NCBI RefSeq assembly: GCF_003352185.1
Contig: NZ_CP029608.1
Location: forward strand, 4,340,001 to 4,404,000
Length of the DNA: 64,000 bases
Origin: Pseudomonas kribbensis
GTDB taxonomy: Bacteria; Pseudomonadota; Gammaproteobacteria; Pseudomonadales; Pseudomonadaceae
Direction of reading: 5' to 3'
Shown here: positions 21,382 to 30,290 of the stretch, one piece after another
How the letters are laid out: each line of letters opens with the position of its first letter
Position numbering within the stretch: the first letter of the stretch is position 1
Translations under genes and position numbers: made by a program
The notes under the pieces: model-generated
Databases searched by the model: none
What the model saw: only the letters and a program-made list of their open reading frames with translations
What the model was told of the DNA's origin: nothing

Positions 21382-21936
21382 ATGACGGAACAAGTATCCA
21401 CAAGCAGGTGCGATTCACCGCTACTTCAGGCATTCGTCGACAATCGACTGATTCTGGTCAAGATTGCAGCCCGCATTACCGGCTGCCGTTCACGCGCCGA
21501 AGATGTGGTGCAGGATGCGTTCTTCCGACTGCAGTCGGCGCCGCCGATCACGTCGTCGATCAAGGCCCAGCTGAGTTATCTGTTCCAGATCGTGCGCAAT
21601 CTGGCCATCGATCACTACCGCAAACAGGCGCTGGAGCAGAAGTACGCCGGCCCCGAGGAGGAAGGGTTGAACGTGGTCATTCAGGGCGCTTCGCCGGAAA
21701 CCTCACACATCAACTTCTCGACCCTGGAACACATCGCCGACGCGCTGACCGAGCTGCCGGTCCGCACCCGCTATGCGTTCGAGATGTACCGTTTGCACGG
21801 TGTGCCGCAAAAGGACATCGCCAAGGAACTCGGCGTTTCGCCGACCCTGGTCAACTTCATGATTCGTGATGCGCTGGTGCACTGCCGCAAGGTGTCGGGC
21901 AGCCGCGCTGATGCAGTGTCGGCAAACCGTCGCTGA
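21382..21936 (+). CDS. pvdS: Iron-starvation ECF sigma factor PvdS
   Basis: ECF sigma factor of 184 residues. Region 2 (LLQAFVDNRLILVKIAARIT ... RAEDVVQDAFFRLQS ... LFQIVRNLAIDHYRKQALE) is followed by region 4 (LTELPVRTRYAFEMYRLHGV, KDIAKELGVSPTLVNFMIRD). It directs RNA polymerase to iron-starvation boxes of pyoverdine genes, and boxes of this type precede pvdL and pvdY here. The ATG at 21382 was chosen for AAGGTGA upstream; a GTG three codons earlier is unlikely. It is divergent from pvdL, transcribed from a Fur-covered promoter, and ends at a strong terminator. In family members an anti-sigma factor (FpvR) controls its activity; no such gene is in this window. Confidence 0.96.
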   Translation: MTEQVSTSRCDSPLLQAFVDNRLILVKIAARITGCRSRAEDVVQDAFFRLQSAPPITSSIKAQLSYLFQIVRNLAIDHYRKQALEQKYAGPEEEGLNVVIQGASPETSHINFSTLEHIADALTELPVRTRYAFEMYRLHGVPQKDIAKELGVSPTLVNFMIRDALVHCRKVSGSRADAVSANRR

Positions 21937-21950
21937 CAGCACACCGCCCA

Positions 21951-21992
21951 AAAAAAGATCGCAGCCTTCGTCGAAGGGCTGCGATCTTTTTT
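21951..21992. terminator. Bidirectional terminator between pvdS and pvdY
   Basis: Perfect 16-base arms (AAAAAAGATCGCAGCC and its reverse complement) with a 10-base loop give a T tract on both strands. It lies between the converging stops at 21936 and 22008. Confidence 0.92.
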
Positions 21993-22007
21993 GTTTTCAG
22001 CAAAATG

Positions 22008-23021
22008 TCACACCAGCGTGCACCGGTCGAAGAACCGCTCGCGCCCCAGGATCATCAGCGCCGCGCGCTTGTGCGGGAAATCGAATTCCTTTTCGCAGTG
22101 GAAGCACTGATTGTGCATGTGGCCGATCATCTTCGCGTTGTCGGCACGCGGCTCGGCGACGACGCGCTGCGTACGAGGATCATCCAGAAACAGGTAATGC
22201 ACCAGCGCCGAAAGCCAGCTCGCCACTTTGTGCGGGCCGCGATGGTCTTCCTCACCGACCAGCATGTGAATGCCACGATCGTAATCATCGGCATCGTAGA
22301 ACGGCGCGATGCGATCTTCCTTGGCCCAGTAGGCTTCGAAGTAAGCGAACGGCTGATCGTCGAAACACCCGATCAGCGTCAGAGTGTGCGGATCGGCGTC
22401 GAGCTTGCTCAGGTACTCGCGATGCTGTTCGAGGCTGCCCTCTTCCTGCCAGAAACTGGCGACTCGCGGACTGTTCTGCCAGCGATTGAAACGCGCAAGA
22501 TCCTGCTCGATCTCGACCGTTCGCAGGGAAATCCATGCACCTAGGCGCGCATCGAAACGTCGATAGACCTCACCCCGCGGTTTGACCGGGCGCAGCGGAT
22601 GGCGCTTGCCGTTGCTGATGACCATCTGCTGCGGGTAGCTGCCGGTCAATGAGGTACCCAACCAAGGCTGCGGCAGTTGCCAGAACAACGTGCGCTCGCA
22701 GCGGTATTCACCCGCCACGTCGGTGCTCACTAGCAAGCCGCTGAGCAAGGCTTCGGTCGGCGGCTGATCCAGTTGCCAGATCAATTGCTGACGTGCCGGA
22801 TCCCGGGCGAACAGCCAATAACAGGCCGCCCACAGCGCCTGGCCTGGCGGCAGCGCATAACGTTCATCGATCTGGATCGGCCCCTGCTCTTCACGATCGA
22901 GGCGCAGGCGAATCAGCGGTTGCCCGTCCAGGCTGAGGCTCAGACGGCTTTCGGTGGCATCGGCTATCAGTTGACTGCCCGAAGGCAAGGCCAGGGCAGT
23001 CAGGTCATTCAGATTGGACAT
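22008..23021 (-). CDS. pvdY: Siderophore acetyltransferase, PvdYII-type hydroxyornithine acylase
   Basis: Protein of 337 residues. The N-terminal part (about 1-170) is beta-rich. The C-terminal half is an IucB/RhbD-type GNAT domain: RFNRWQNSPRVASFWQEEG, TLIGCFDDQPFAYFEAYWAKED, MLVGEEDHRGPHKVASWLSA, RVVAEPRADNAKMIGHMHNQ. Such enzymes acylate hydroxylated amines on siderophore building blocks; the pyoverdine member acetylates N5-hydroxyornithine. That would predict an acetyl-hydroxyornithine residue in the pyoverdine peptide, but formyl-hydroxyornithine made elsewhere cannot be excluded. A perfect iron-starvation box lies 41 bases before the start, tying it to PvdS. The gene converges on pvdS across a shared terminator. 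Confidence 0.8.
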   Translation of the reverse strand: MSNLNDLTALALPSGSQLIADATESRLSLSLDGQPLIRLRLDREEQGPIQIDERYALPPGQALWAACYWLFARDPARQQLIWQLDQPPTEALLSGLLVSTDVAGEYRCERTLFWQLPQPWLGTSLTGSYPQQMVISNGKRHPLRPVKPRGEVYRRFDARLGAWISLRTVEIEQDLARFNRWQNSPRVASFWQEEGSLEQHREYLSKLDADPHTLTLIGCFDDQPFAYFEAYWAKEDRIAPFYDADDYDRGIHMLVGEEDHRGPHKVASWLSALVHYLFLDDPRTQRVVAEPRADNAKMIGHMHNQCFHCEKEFDFPHKRAALMILGRERFFDRCTLV

Positions 23022-23061
23022 GGGTCGGGCTCACGATAATCGTCGACAGTTCAACGATGGG

Positions 23062-23085
23062 ACGTGAGCCGAAGCGGGAAATTTA
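23062..23085 (-). promoter_or_regulatory. Iron-starvation (PvdS) promoter box for pvdY
   Basis: The minus strand reads TAAAT, 16 bases, CGT, an exact match to the PvdS promoter consensus. It lies 41 bases before the pvdY start and points toward it. Confidence 0.88.
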
Positions 23086-23108
23086 GGCCATGCGGGAAAA
23101 ACCGCAGG

Positions 23109-23906
23109 TCATGGGCGAGGCACAGGCACCACGGCAATCTTGTACGGATCGAAGATCTTCAGCATCTGGCCGTTGTCGCGCAGCCCTTGCAGCAGTTTGC
23201 CGAATGCTTCGCCGGTGATCGGCGCTTTCGGGCTTAGAATCGCGTAATGGTGGTAGATCTGGTCAATACGTTGCGACACCAGCAATTCGTCACGCACTTT
23301 TTCGTTGCGCAGCAGGTAATCGAACAGATAGGAGCGAGTCACCAGTGCAATGTCCGCCCGACCGCGCAGTACCATCAACAGGTTGCTGTCGTGGGAGTAG
23401 GTCAGTGTCGCGTTGTAAGTTTCAGCGAGGTACTTGGGGTCGGCATTGAAGTTGGCGAATTCGTAGTGATAGCCGCTGTACAGTGCCAGCCGTTTGCCCT
23501 TGAGATCGGCGAAGTAATTCTGCTGGCGACCGGGTTCTTTCTGCGCGACGAAAATCTCTGCGTCTTCCAGCCCCATGTCGACCGTGGTGTGGGGAATGTC
23601 TTTCCAGCCCCAGTCCGGGTTCTCGAAGATCGCCATGTCCGTGCGACCTTCCTTGAAATCGCCGAACCGCCGCGGAATCGAGGTGGGGACAAGCTCGAAA
23701 CGATAGTCGCTCTGCGAGTGGTTCAATGCCTCGACCAGTTCCGGCAGCAGACCGGTGTCGGCGCCGTTTTCCGGGCGAATGGTATAAGGCGGAAAATGCG
23801 CCGCGCCCACCCGAACCACTTGCACCGCCTGAGCGGGCAATACCCATAGTGCAGCCAGCGCTGCGAGCATCAGCCCCGCGGCCGTCCGATCTGGCAAAGA
23901 CTTCAA
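23109..23906 (-). CDS. Periplasmic solute-binding protein, family 3 (amino-acid-binding type)
   Basis: Protein of 265 residues. A signal peptide (KSLPDRTAAGLMLAALAALW, cleavage near AQA-VQ) precedes an SBP_bac_3 domain: VRVGAAHFPPYT, GLLPELVEAL, FKEGRTDMAIFENPDW, DLKGKRLALYSGYHY, LRGRADIALVTRSYLFDYL. No permease or ATPase genes are next to it, so it may be an orphan binding or sensing protein. No ATG opens the frame. A TTG at 23906 with GGGGAG nine bases upstream was preferred; a TTG at 23948 is possible but adds a non-signal leader. It is upstream of pvdY on the same strand, but pvdY has its own promoter box in the gap. Confidence 0.75.
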   Translation of the reverse strand: MKSLPDRTAAGLMLAALAALWVLPAQAVQVVRVGAAHFPPYTIRPENGADTGLLPELVEALNHSQSDYRFELVPTSIPRRFGDFKEGRTDMAIFENPDWGWKDIPHTTVDMGLEDAEIFVAQKEPGRQQNYFADLKGKRLALYSGYHYEFANFNADPKYLAETYNATLTYSHDSNLLMVLRGRADIALVTRSYLFDYLLRNEKVRDELLVSQRIDQIYHHYAILSPKAPITGEAFGKLLQGLRDNGQMLKIFDPYKIAVVPVPRP

Positions 23907-23998
23907 AACACCCCACTCCCCGAAAAAAGTACCGTTGCATGCATTCAAGCTAGGCGGTTTCGCCCAGTTAGCCAGTTTCCCGGGCCGATAGAAAGCGA

Positions 23999-24622
23999 TT
24001 AGCGCTCTTCGAGCACCAGAATCAACGCCTCTTCAGCCAGTTGATCGAGGCTCAGACTGCCGCCGGCGCGGAACCAGGTGGTGGTCCAGGACAATGCGCC
24101 CGTGAGAAAACGTCGGGTAATGAACACATCGCCGCGAATGAACCCCGCTTCTTTGGCTTCGCCCAGCACTTGCAGCCAGATGTCCTCATAGATGTCACGC
24201 AACGCCAGCACCCTGGCCTGACCGTCTTCGGACAGCGAGCGCCATTCGTACACCAGCACCGCCATCGCTTCGCCGCTGCCGCCCATGATCGACTGCAATT
24301 CGCAGCGGATCAGCGCCAGCACCCGCTCGCGCACCTTGGCCGCATCGGCCAGGGCCGCGCGCATCAGCGCGGTGTTGTAGCGGATGGTTTCTTCCATCAC
24401 TGCACGCAGGATTTCATCCTTGCTCTTGAAGTGATGAAAGATGCTGCCCGACTGAATGCCCACGGCGCCGGCCAGGTCGCGCACCGTGGTGCGTTCGTAG
24501 CCCTTGTTGCGAAACAGGTGGGCCGCCACTTGCAGCAATTTGCCGCGAGCGCTGTCCGGGTCGGTCAACTGGCCTTCGTCGACCAGTTCGCGCATCACCT
24601 TCAGGGCTTTTTGCTCGTCCAC
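23999..24622 (-). CDS. atuR: TetR-family repressor of the atu cluster
   Basis: Repressor of 207 residues. The TetR helix-turn-helix lies at about 27-72 (LLQVAAHLFRNKGYERTTVR, DLAGAVGIQSGSIFHHFKSK). The C-terminal ligand domain contains WRSLSEDGQARVLALRD and a Trp-rich end (GALSWTTTWFRAGG). It is divergent from atuA with 187 bases between, and that gap carries two palindromes of TetR type. In P. aeruginosa the orthologue AtuR represses the atu operon and binds two inverted repeats in the same gap. The effector is probably an acyl-CoA intermediate of terpene breakdown, which is inference. Confidence 0.88.
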   Translation of the reverse strand: MDEQKALKVMRELVDEGQLTDPDSARGKLLQVAAHLFRNKGYERTTVRDLAGAVGIQSGSIFHHFKSKDEILRAVMEETIRYNTALMRAALADAAKVRERVLALIRCELQSIMGGSGEAMAVLVYEWRSLSEDGQARVLALRDIYEDIWLQVLGEAKEAGFIRGDVFITRRFLTGALSWTTTWFRAGGSLSLDQLAEEALILVLEER

Positions 24623-24703
24623 CCGTTCTCTCCTACAGTCGTTCAGTCGTCTGCCGCCCTGAAACCGCAGGGTTGCGCGGGCAATTTAAGCCGCCGGCCG
24701 CGA

Positions 24704-24719
24704 CCAAGCAAGCGCTTGG
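24704..24719. promoter_or_regulatory. AtuR operator 1
   Basis: CCAAGCAAGCGCTTGG: perfect 6-base arms around 4 bases. It is the exact reverse complement of operator 2. It lies 82 bases before atuR and 91 bases before atuA. Confidence 0.8.
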
Positions 24720-24746
24720 GCAGAAGATAATTTCGCCTGTTTACAA

Positions 24747-24764
24747 ACCAAGCGCTTGCTTGGT
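24747..24764. promoter_or_regulatory. AtuR operator 2
   Basis: ACCAAGCGCTTGCTTGGT: 7-base arms around GCTT. Centre-to-centre spacing to operator 1 is 44 bases, about four helical turns, so two repressor dimers could sit on one face. It lies 46 bases before the atuA start, probably over the atuA promoter. Confidence 0.82.
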
Positions 24765-24809
24765 AGCCTCGATACACTTCTGTCACAGGTTGCTGAGTCG
24801 GAGATGAAA

Positions 24810-26600
24810 ATGCCCACCACGGTTCGCATCGGATGCGCCAGCGCATTCTGGGGAGACACCTCGACCGCCGCCGCGCAGCTTGTGGCCGGAGGACAGCTGG
24901 ATTATCTGGTGTTCGACTACCTGGCCGAGATCACCATGTCGATCATGGCCGGCGCCCGCATGAAGGACCCGCAGGCCGGGTTTGCCGGCGATTTCATCGA
25001 AGTCCTCACGCCTCTGCTGCCACAACTGGCGGTACAGAAAATTCGCGTCATCAGCAATGCCGGCGGGGTCAATCCACAGGCCTGCGCCGCCGCGCTGCAA
25101 GCGGCCTGCGACAAGGCCGGTGTGGCGCTGAAAATCGCCGTGCTGTCGGGCGATGACCTGCAACCGCAATTCAAACAACTCGCCACCCAAGGCATCACGG
25201 AAATGTTCAGCGGCGCCCCGCTGCCGCCGATGTGCGTGTCGACCAACGCCTACCTCGGCGCCCCGGGCATCGTCGAAGCCCTGCGTCTGGGCGCCGACAT
25301 CGTCATCACCGGTCGCGTGGTCGACAGCGCGGTGGTCAGCGCAGCGCTGGTGCATGAATTCGGCTGGTCGTGGCACGACTACGACAAACTCGCCCAGGCC
25401 GCATTGGCCGGGCACATCATCGAATGCGGCGCGCAGTGCACCGGCGGCAATTTCACCGATTGGCGCGACGTGCCGGATTACGAACACATCGGTTTCCCGA
25501 TCGTCGAAGTCAGCACCGACGGCCAGTTCATCGTCAGCAAACCCGAAGGCTCAGGCGGACTGGTCGCGCCGCTGACCGTCGGCGAACAGATGCTCTACGA
25601 AATCGGCGATCCGCAGGCCTATCTGTTGCCCGATGTGGTCTGCGATTTCAGCCAGGTCAAACTCCAGCAACAAGGCAAAAACACAGTTCGGGTCCACGGT
25701 GCGAAAGGCCTGCCACCCAGCGACAAATACAAGGTCAGCGCGACATACCCGGACGGCTTCCGTTGCACCGCCAGTTGCCTGATCGCCGGTATCGATGCGG
25801 TGGAAAAAGCCCGGCGCGTCAGTCAGGCGATCATCGACAAGACCTCGGAAATGCTCGGCCAGAAAGGCCTCGGGCCTTACACCGAAACCCATATCGAACT
25901 GCTCGGCAGCGAAGCCACCTACGGCCCCCACGGCCAGCGCCGGGACAGCCGCGAAGTGGTGATCAAACTCGCCGTGCGCCACCCGAACAAACAGGCCCTG
26001 GTCCTGTTCTCCCGGGAAATCGCCCAGGCCGCCACCGGCATGGCGCCGGGCCTGACCGGCATCGTCGGCGGACGGCCGACGGTTTATCCGCTGATCCGGC
26101 TGTTCTCGTTCCTGATCGACAAAAGCGCCTGCAGCTTGCAGATCGACATCGACGGCGAGCGTCACCCGTTTGCCCTGCCCGCCTCGGCCACACTCGACAG
26201 TCAGGATCTTCCCCTGCCCCACGAAACGCCCAAACCTCAGGGCCGCGCCGACGCCAGCGTAGCGCTGGTAAAACTGGCGGTGGCGCGCTCCGGCGACAAG
26301 GGCAATCACAGCAACGTCGGTGTGATGCCGCGTCGCCCGGAATACCTGCCGTGGATCGCCGAAGCGCTGACCCCGGCGGTGGTGGTCGACTGGATGAGTC
26401 ATGTCCTCGACCCGATTCATGGCCGGGTCGAACGCTGGTATCTGCCGGGTACTCACAGCCTGAATTTCCTGCTGGAAAACGCCCTCGGTGGCGGTGGTGT
26501 AGCGAGCCTGCGCATCGACCCGCAGGGCAAAGCCTTCGCCCAGCAATTGCTGGAAATCCAGATACCGGTGCCGCAGAGCATCGCCGAACAGTTCGACTAG
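24810..26600 (+). CDS. atuA: Acyclic terpene utilisation protein AtuA
   Basis: Protein of 596 residues of the AtuA family (DUF1446). Conserved stretches are [72 protein letters not shown] and a C-terminal [20 protein letters not shown] segment. It is required for growth on acyclic terpenes such as citronellol and geraniol in pseudomonads; the exact reaction is not settled. The ATG at 24810 is preceded by GGAG at six bases; an ATG at 24804 directly abuts the GGAG. It is the first gene of the atuABCDEF operon and is separated from atuB by 12 bases. Confidence 0.93.
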   Translation: MPTTVRIGCASAFWGDTSTAAAQLVAGGQLDYLVFDYLAEITMSIMAGARMKDPQAGFAGDFIEVLTPLLPQLAVQKIRVISNAGGVNPQACAAALQAACDKAGVALKIAVLSGDDLQPQFKQLATQGITEMFSGAPLPPMCVSTNAYLGAPGIVEALRLGADIVITGRVVDSAVVSAALVHEFGWSWHDYDKLAQAALAGHIIECGAQCTGGNFTDWRDVPDYEHIGFPIVEVSTDGQFIVSKPEGSGGLVAPLTVGEQMLYEIGDPQAYLLPDVVCDFSQVKLQQQGKNTVRVHGAKGLPPSDKYKVSATYPDGFRCTASCLIAGIDAVEKARRVSQAIIDKTSEMLGQKGLGPYTETHIELLGSEATYGPHGQRRDSREVVIKLAVRHPNKQALVLFSREIAQAATGMAPGLTGIVGGRPTVYPLIRLFSFLIDKSACSLQIDIDGERHPFALPASATLDSQDLPLPHETPKPQGRADASVALVKLAVARSGDKGNHSNVGVMPRRPEYLPWIAEALTPAVVVDWMSHVLDPIHGRVERWYLPGTHSLNFLLENALGGGGVASLRIDPQGKAFAQQLLEIQIPVPQSIAEQFD

Positions 26601-26612
26601 AGGATTGGCACC

Positions 26613-27482
26613 ATGGCGTATGAATCGATTTTCAGGACCGATCTGTTCAGCGGCCAGACGGTGATCGTTACCGGTGGCGGCAGCGGCATCGGACGTTGCA
26701 CCGCCCATGAACTGGCAGCGCTCGGGGCGACCGTGGTGCTGGTCGGACGCAAGCCGGAAAAGCTGCAAGCTGTCGCCGCCGAAATTGCCGAAGACGGCGG
26801 TCGAGCGCACTGGAAGGCTTGCGATATTCGCGACGAAGACGCGGTGAAAGCGCTGGTCAGCGAGCTGATCCGCGAACACGGGCCGATCCACGGACTGGTC
26901 AACAATGCCGGCGGCCAGTACCCGTCGCCATTGGCCTCGATCAATCAGAAAGGCTTCGAAACCGTGCTGCGCACCAATCTGGTCGGCGGTTTTTTGATGG
27001 CCAGGGAAGTGTTCAACCAGTCGATGAGCAAACACGGCGGCAGCATCGTCAACATGCTCGCCGACATGTGGGGCGGCATGCCCGGTATGGGCCACTCCGG
27101 CGCTGCGCGTTCGGGCATGGACAACTTCACCAAGACCGCGGCGTTCGAATGGGGTTATGCCGGCGTTCGGGTGAATGCGGTGGCGCCGGGCTGGATCGCT
27201 TCCAGCGGCATGGACACCTATGAAGGCGCGTTCAAGGCCGTGATCCCGACCTTGCGCGAACACGTGCCGCTCAAGCGCATCGGCACCGAATCGGAGGTCA
27301 GCGCCGCGATTGTATTTCTGCTGAGCCCGGCTGCCGCATTTATCAGCGGCAGCACCTTGCGCATCGACGGCGCTGCCAGCCTGGGCAGTCGCGCATGGCC
27401 GTTGCACAAGACGACCCACAACGAATCCTTCAACGGCTTCCACCGGGCCTATATGCCAGACGTCTTGAAGGACAAGGAGTAA
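26613..27482 (+). CDS. atuB: Short-chain dehydrogenase AtuB
   Basis: SDR protein of 289 residues. The nucleotide-binding TGGGSGIG is at 20-27, NNAGG at about 97-101 and VNAVAPGWI near 186. The usual catalytic Tyr-x-x-x-Lys is not present: aligned to related SDRs the segment HSGAARSGMDNF places Ser162 at the Tyr position and Arg166 at the Lys position. This resembles peroxisomal-type dienoyl-CoA reductases, which also lack the Tyr. It probably acts on an acyl-CoA or alcohol/aldehyde intermediate of citronellol breakdown. It lies between atuA and atuC with gaps of 12 and 3 bases. Confidence 0.9.
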   Translation: MAYESIFRTDLFSGQTVIVTGGGSGIGRCTAHELAALGATVVLVGRKPEKLQAVAAEIAEDGGRAHWKACDIRDEDAVKALVSELIREHGPIHGLVNNAGGQYPSPLASINQKGFETVLRTNLVGGFLMAREVFNQSMSKHGGSIVNMLADMWGGMPGMGHSGAARSGMDNFTKTAAFEWGYAGVRVNAVAPGWIASSGMDTYEGAFKAVIPTLREHVPLKRIGTESEVSAAIVFLLSPAAAFISGSTLRIDGAASLGSRAWPLHKTTHNESFNGFHRAYMPDVLKDKE

Positions 27483-27485
27483 GCC

Positions 27486-29102
27486 ATGCCGGTCATTCAA
27501 TCCCAGCTCGACCCGCACAGCGAAGCCTTCGCTCGCAACCGCGCGGCGATGCTCACCGCCATCGAGCAAGTCCAGCAGCTCGAACAGAACCTGCTGAACA
27601 AGGCTGCCGAAGCCAAACCGAAATTCGACAAGCGCGGACAATTGCTGCCCCGTGAACGCCTGAACCTGCTGCTCGACCCCGGCGCGCCGTTCCTCGAACT
27701 GGCGAGCCTGGCCGGCTACAAACTCCACGACGACAAGGACGGCAGCTCCGCCGGTGGCGGCTTGATCGCCGGTATCGGTTACGTGTCCGGTGTGCGCGCC
27801 TTGATCGTGGCGAACAACAGCGCGATCAAGGGCGGGACGATTTCCCCTTCGGGCCTGAAAAAGTCCCTGCGCCTTCAACAGATCGCCCAGGAAAATAAAC
27901 TGCCGGTGATCACCCTCGCCGAGAGCGGCGGCGCCAACCTCAATTACGCAGCGGAGATTTTCGTCGAAGGCGCACGCAGCTTTGCCAATCAGGCGCGGAT
28001 GTCGGCTATGGGTCTGCCGCAGATCACTGTGGTGCACGGCTCGGCCACCGCCGGCGGTGCATATCAGCCGGGGCTGTCGGATTACGTGGTGGTGGTGCGC
28101 GGCAAGGCCAAGCTGTTTCTTGCCGGCCCGCCGTTGCTTAAAGCGGCGACCGGTGAAGTCGCCACCGACGAAGAACTGGGCGGCGCCGAGATGCACGCGC
28201 AAGTCGCCGGCACCGCCGAGTACCTGGCCGAAAACGATGCCGACGGTGTGCGTCAGGTGCGGGAAATCGTCAGCCTGCTGAACTGGAACGAGCAGCTCCC
28301 ATGGCTGCCCGAGCCGCAATTCAAAGAGCCGCTGTACCCCATCGACGAACTGCTCGGCCTGATCCCGGACGACCCGAAAAAGCCCTACGACGTACGCGAA
28401 ATCATCGCGCGGATCGCCGATGAGTCGCGCTTCCTGGAGTTCAAGGGAGAGTTCGATCAGCAGACCGTTTGCGGTCACCTGAAAATTCAGGGCCGCGCCT
28501 GCGGCTTCATCGGCAACAACGGCCCGATCACTCCGAATGGTGCGAGCAAGGCGGCGCAGTTCATTCAGCTGTGCGACCAGAGCCAGACGCCGCTGCTGTT
28601 TTTCCACAACACCACCGGGTTCATGGTCGGCACCGAATCAGAACAGCTCGGCGTGATCAAGCACGGCTCGAAACTGATCCAGGCCGTGGCCAATGCGCGG
28701 GTGCCGAAACTGACGATCGTGGTCGGTGGCTCCTATGGTGCGGGCAACTACGCGATGTGCGGACGCGGGCTCGATCCGCGCTTCATCTTCGCCTGGCCCA
28801 ACAGCCGCACCGCGGTGATGGGTGGCGCCCAGGCAGGCAAAGTGTTGCGCATCGTCACCGAAGCCAAACAGTTGAAGGACGGCCTGGTGCCCGACCCGAA
28901 AATGCTCGACATGCTGGAACAGGTCACCGCGCAGAAACTCGACAGCCAGTCCACCGCCCTCTACGGCAGCGCCAACCTGTGGGACGACGGGCTGATCGAT
29001 CCGCGCGACACCCGCACCCTGCTCGGCTACCTGCTGGACATCTGCCACGAAGCCGGCATCCGCACGCTGGCCCCCAACAGCTTCGGCGTCAGCCGCTTCT
29101 GA
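27486..29102 (+). CDS. atuC: Geranyl-CoA carboxylase, carboxyltransferase (beta) subunit
   Basis: Protein of 538 residues, the length of methylcrotonyl/geranyl-CoA carboxylase beta subunits. Two crotonase-fold halves are seen: N-terminal CoA part (RGQLLPRERLNLLLDPG, AGGGLIAGIGYVSG, ESGGANL, GSATAGGAYQPGLSDYVV) and C-terminal carboxybiotin part (GFIGNNGPITPNGASKAAQF, FHNTTGFMVG, GGSYGAGNYAMCGR, PNSRTAVMGGAQ). It transfers CO2 from biotin on AtuF to the gamma-methyl of geranyl-CoA. Its place between atuB and atuD, in a cluster with a separate alpha subunit, favours geranyl-CoA over methylcrotonyl-CoA. RBS AAGGAG lies before the ATG. Confidence 0.92.
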   Translation: MPVIQSQLDPHSEAFARNRAAMLTAIEQVQQLEQNLLNKAAEAKPKFDKRGQLLPRERLNLLLDPGAPFLELASLAGYKLHDDKDGSSAGGGLIAGIGYVSGVRALIVANNSAIKGGTISPSGLKKSLRLQQIAQENKLPVITLAESGGANLNYAAEIFVEGARSFANQARMSAMGLPQITVVHGSATAGGAYQPGLSDYVVVVRGKAKLFLAGPPLLKAATGEVATDEELGGAEMHAQVAGTAEYLAENDADGVRQVREIVSLLNWNEQLPWLPEPQFKEPLYPIDELLGLIPDDPKKPYDVREIIARIADESRFLEFKGEFDQQTVCGHLKIQGRACGFIGNNGPITPNGASKAAQFIQLCDQSQTPLLFFHNTTGFMVGTESEQLGVIKHGSKLIQAVANARVPKLTIVVGGSYGAGNYAMCGRGLDPRFIFAWPNSRTAVMGGAQAGKVLRIVTEAKQLKDGLVPDPKMLDMLEQVTAQKLDSQSTALYGSANLWDDGLIDPRDTRTLLGYLLDICHEAGIRTLAPNSFGVSRF

Positions 29103-29132
29103 CCGCCTCGGACCTCAAGGAGAACAATAAAA

Positions 29133-30290
29133 ATGATCTTCACCCCGGAACACGAAGCCCTGCGCCGCACCGTTCGCCAGTTCGTCGAGCACGAGATCAA
29201 CCCCCACGTCGATGAATGGGAAAAGGCCGGGCGCTTTCCGATCCACGAGATTTTCCGCAAGGCCGGCGACCTCGGTTTGCTGGGGATTTCCAAGCCGGAA
29301 AAATTCGGCGGCATGGGCCTGGATTACAGCTATTCGATCGTCGCCGCCGAAGAATTCGGCACCATCCACTGCGGCGGCATTCCGATGTCCATCGGCGTGC
29401 AGACCGACATGTGTACACCGGCCCTCGCCCGCTTCGGCTCCGATGAGCTACGCGACGAATTCCTGCGCCCGGCGATCACCGGCGAACAGGTCGGTTGCAT
29501 CGGCGTGTCGGAAGTCGGCGCCGGCTCCGATGTCGCCGGGCTCAAGACCACCGCGCGCAAGGACGGCGACGACTATGTGATCAACGGCAGCAAGATGTGG
29601 ATCACCAACTCGCCAAGCGCCGACTTCATCTGCCTGCTGGCCAACACCTCGGACGACAAACCGCACGTCAACAAATCGCTGATCATGGTGCCGATGAACA
29701 CGCCGGGCATCAGCCTCAGTTCACATCTGGACAAGCTCGGCATGCGCAGCTCGGAAACCGCCCAGGTGTTTTTCGATAACGTGCGCGTGCCACAGCGCAA
29801 TCGCATCGGCCATGAAGGCGCCGGGTTCATGATGCAGATGTTGCAGTTCCAGGAGGAACGCCTGTTCGGTGCGGCCAACATGATCAAGGGTCTGGAATAC
29901 TGCGTCGACAGCACCATCGAATACTGCAAGGAACGCAAAACCTTCGGCAGCGCGCTGATCGACAATCAGGTGATCCACTTCCGCCTCGCCGAATTGCAGA
30001 CCGAAATCGAATGCCTGCGAGCGCTGGTCTATCAGGCCACCGAGCAATACGTGAAAGGCCAGGACGTCACCCGGCTGGCCTCGATGGCCAAACTCAAGGC
30101 CGGGCGCCTCGGTCGTGAGGTGAGCGACAGTTGCCTGCAATATTGGGGCGGCATGGGGTTCATGTGGGACAACCCGGTGGCCCGCGCTTACCGCGACGTG
30201 CGGCTGGTATCGATTGGCGGCGGCGCCGACGAAATCATGCTGGGGATCATCTGCAAACTGATGGGCATCCTGCCGGGGAAAAAGAAATGA
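29133..30290 (+). CDS. atuD: Citronellyl-CoA dehydrogenase AtuD
   Basis: Acyl-CoA dehydrogenase of 385 residues. The N-terminal helical domain is followed by the FAD-binding signature (CIGVSEVGAGSDVAGLKTTA, MWITNSPSADFICLLANT). The C-terminal helical domain has QFQEERLFGAANMIKGLE, ERKTFGSALIDNQ and YWGGMGFMWDNPVARAYRD. It should oxidise citronellyl-CoA to geranyl-CoA and pass electrons to ETF. The start is ATG at 29133 with AAGGAG upstream. Its stop overlaps the atuE start (ATGA). Confidence 0.92.
   Translation: MIFTPEHEALRRTVRQFVEHEINPHVDEWEKAGRFPIHEIFRKAGDLGLLGISKPEKFGGMGLDYSYSIVAAEEFGTIHCGGIPMSIGVQTDMCTPALARFGSDELRDEFLRPAITGEQVGCIGVSEVGAGSDVAGLKTTARKDGDDYVINGSKMWITNSPSADFICLLANTSDDKPHVNKSLIMVPMNTPGISLSSHLDKLGMRSSETAQVFFDNVRVPQRNRIGHEGAGFMMQMLQFQEERLFGAANMIKGLEYCVDSTIEYCKERKTFGSALIDNQVIHFRLAELQTEIECLRALVYQATEQYVKGQDVTRLASMAKLKAGRLGREVSDSCLQYWGGMGFMWDNPVARAYRDVRLVSIGGGADEIMLGIICKLMGILPGKKK

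Noticed and set aside
23090..23108. Hairpin TGCGG-AAAAAC-CCGCA as terminator of the solute-binding gene
   Set aside because: Short stem and no T tract on the minus strand; it may be chance next to the pvdY promoter box.
25551..28607. 1018-codon open frame on the minus strand under atuA-atuC
   Set aside because: Long frame opposite high-GC coding sequence; composition is Arg/Gln/Val-rich without motifs, while the plus strand carries clear enzyme families.
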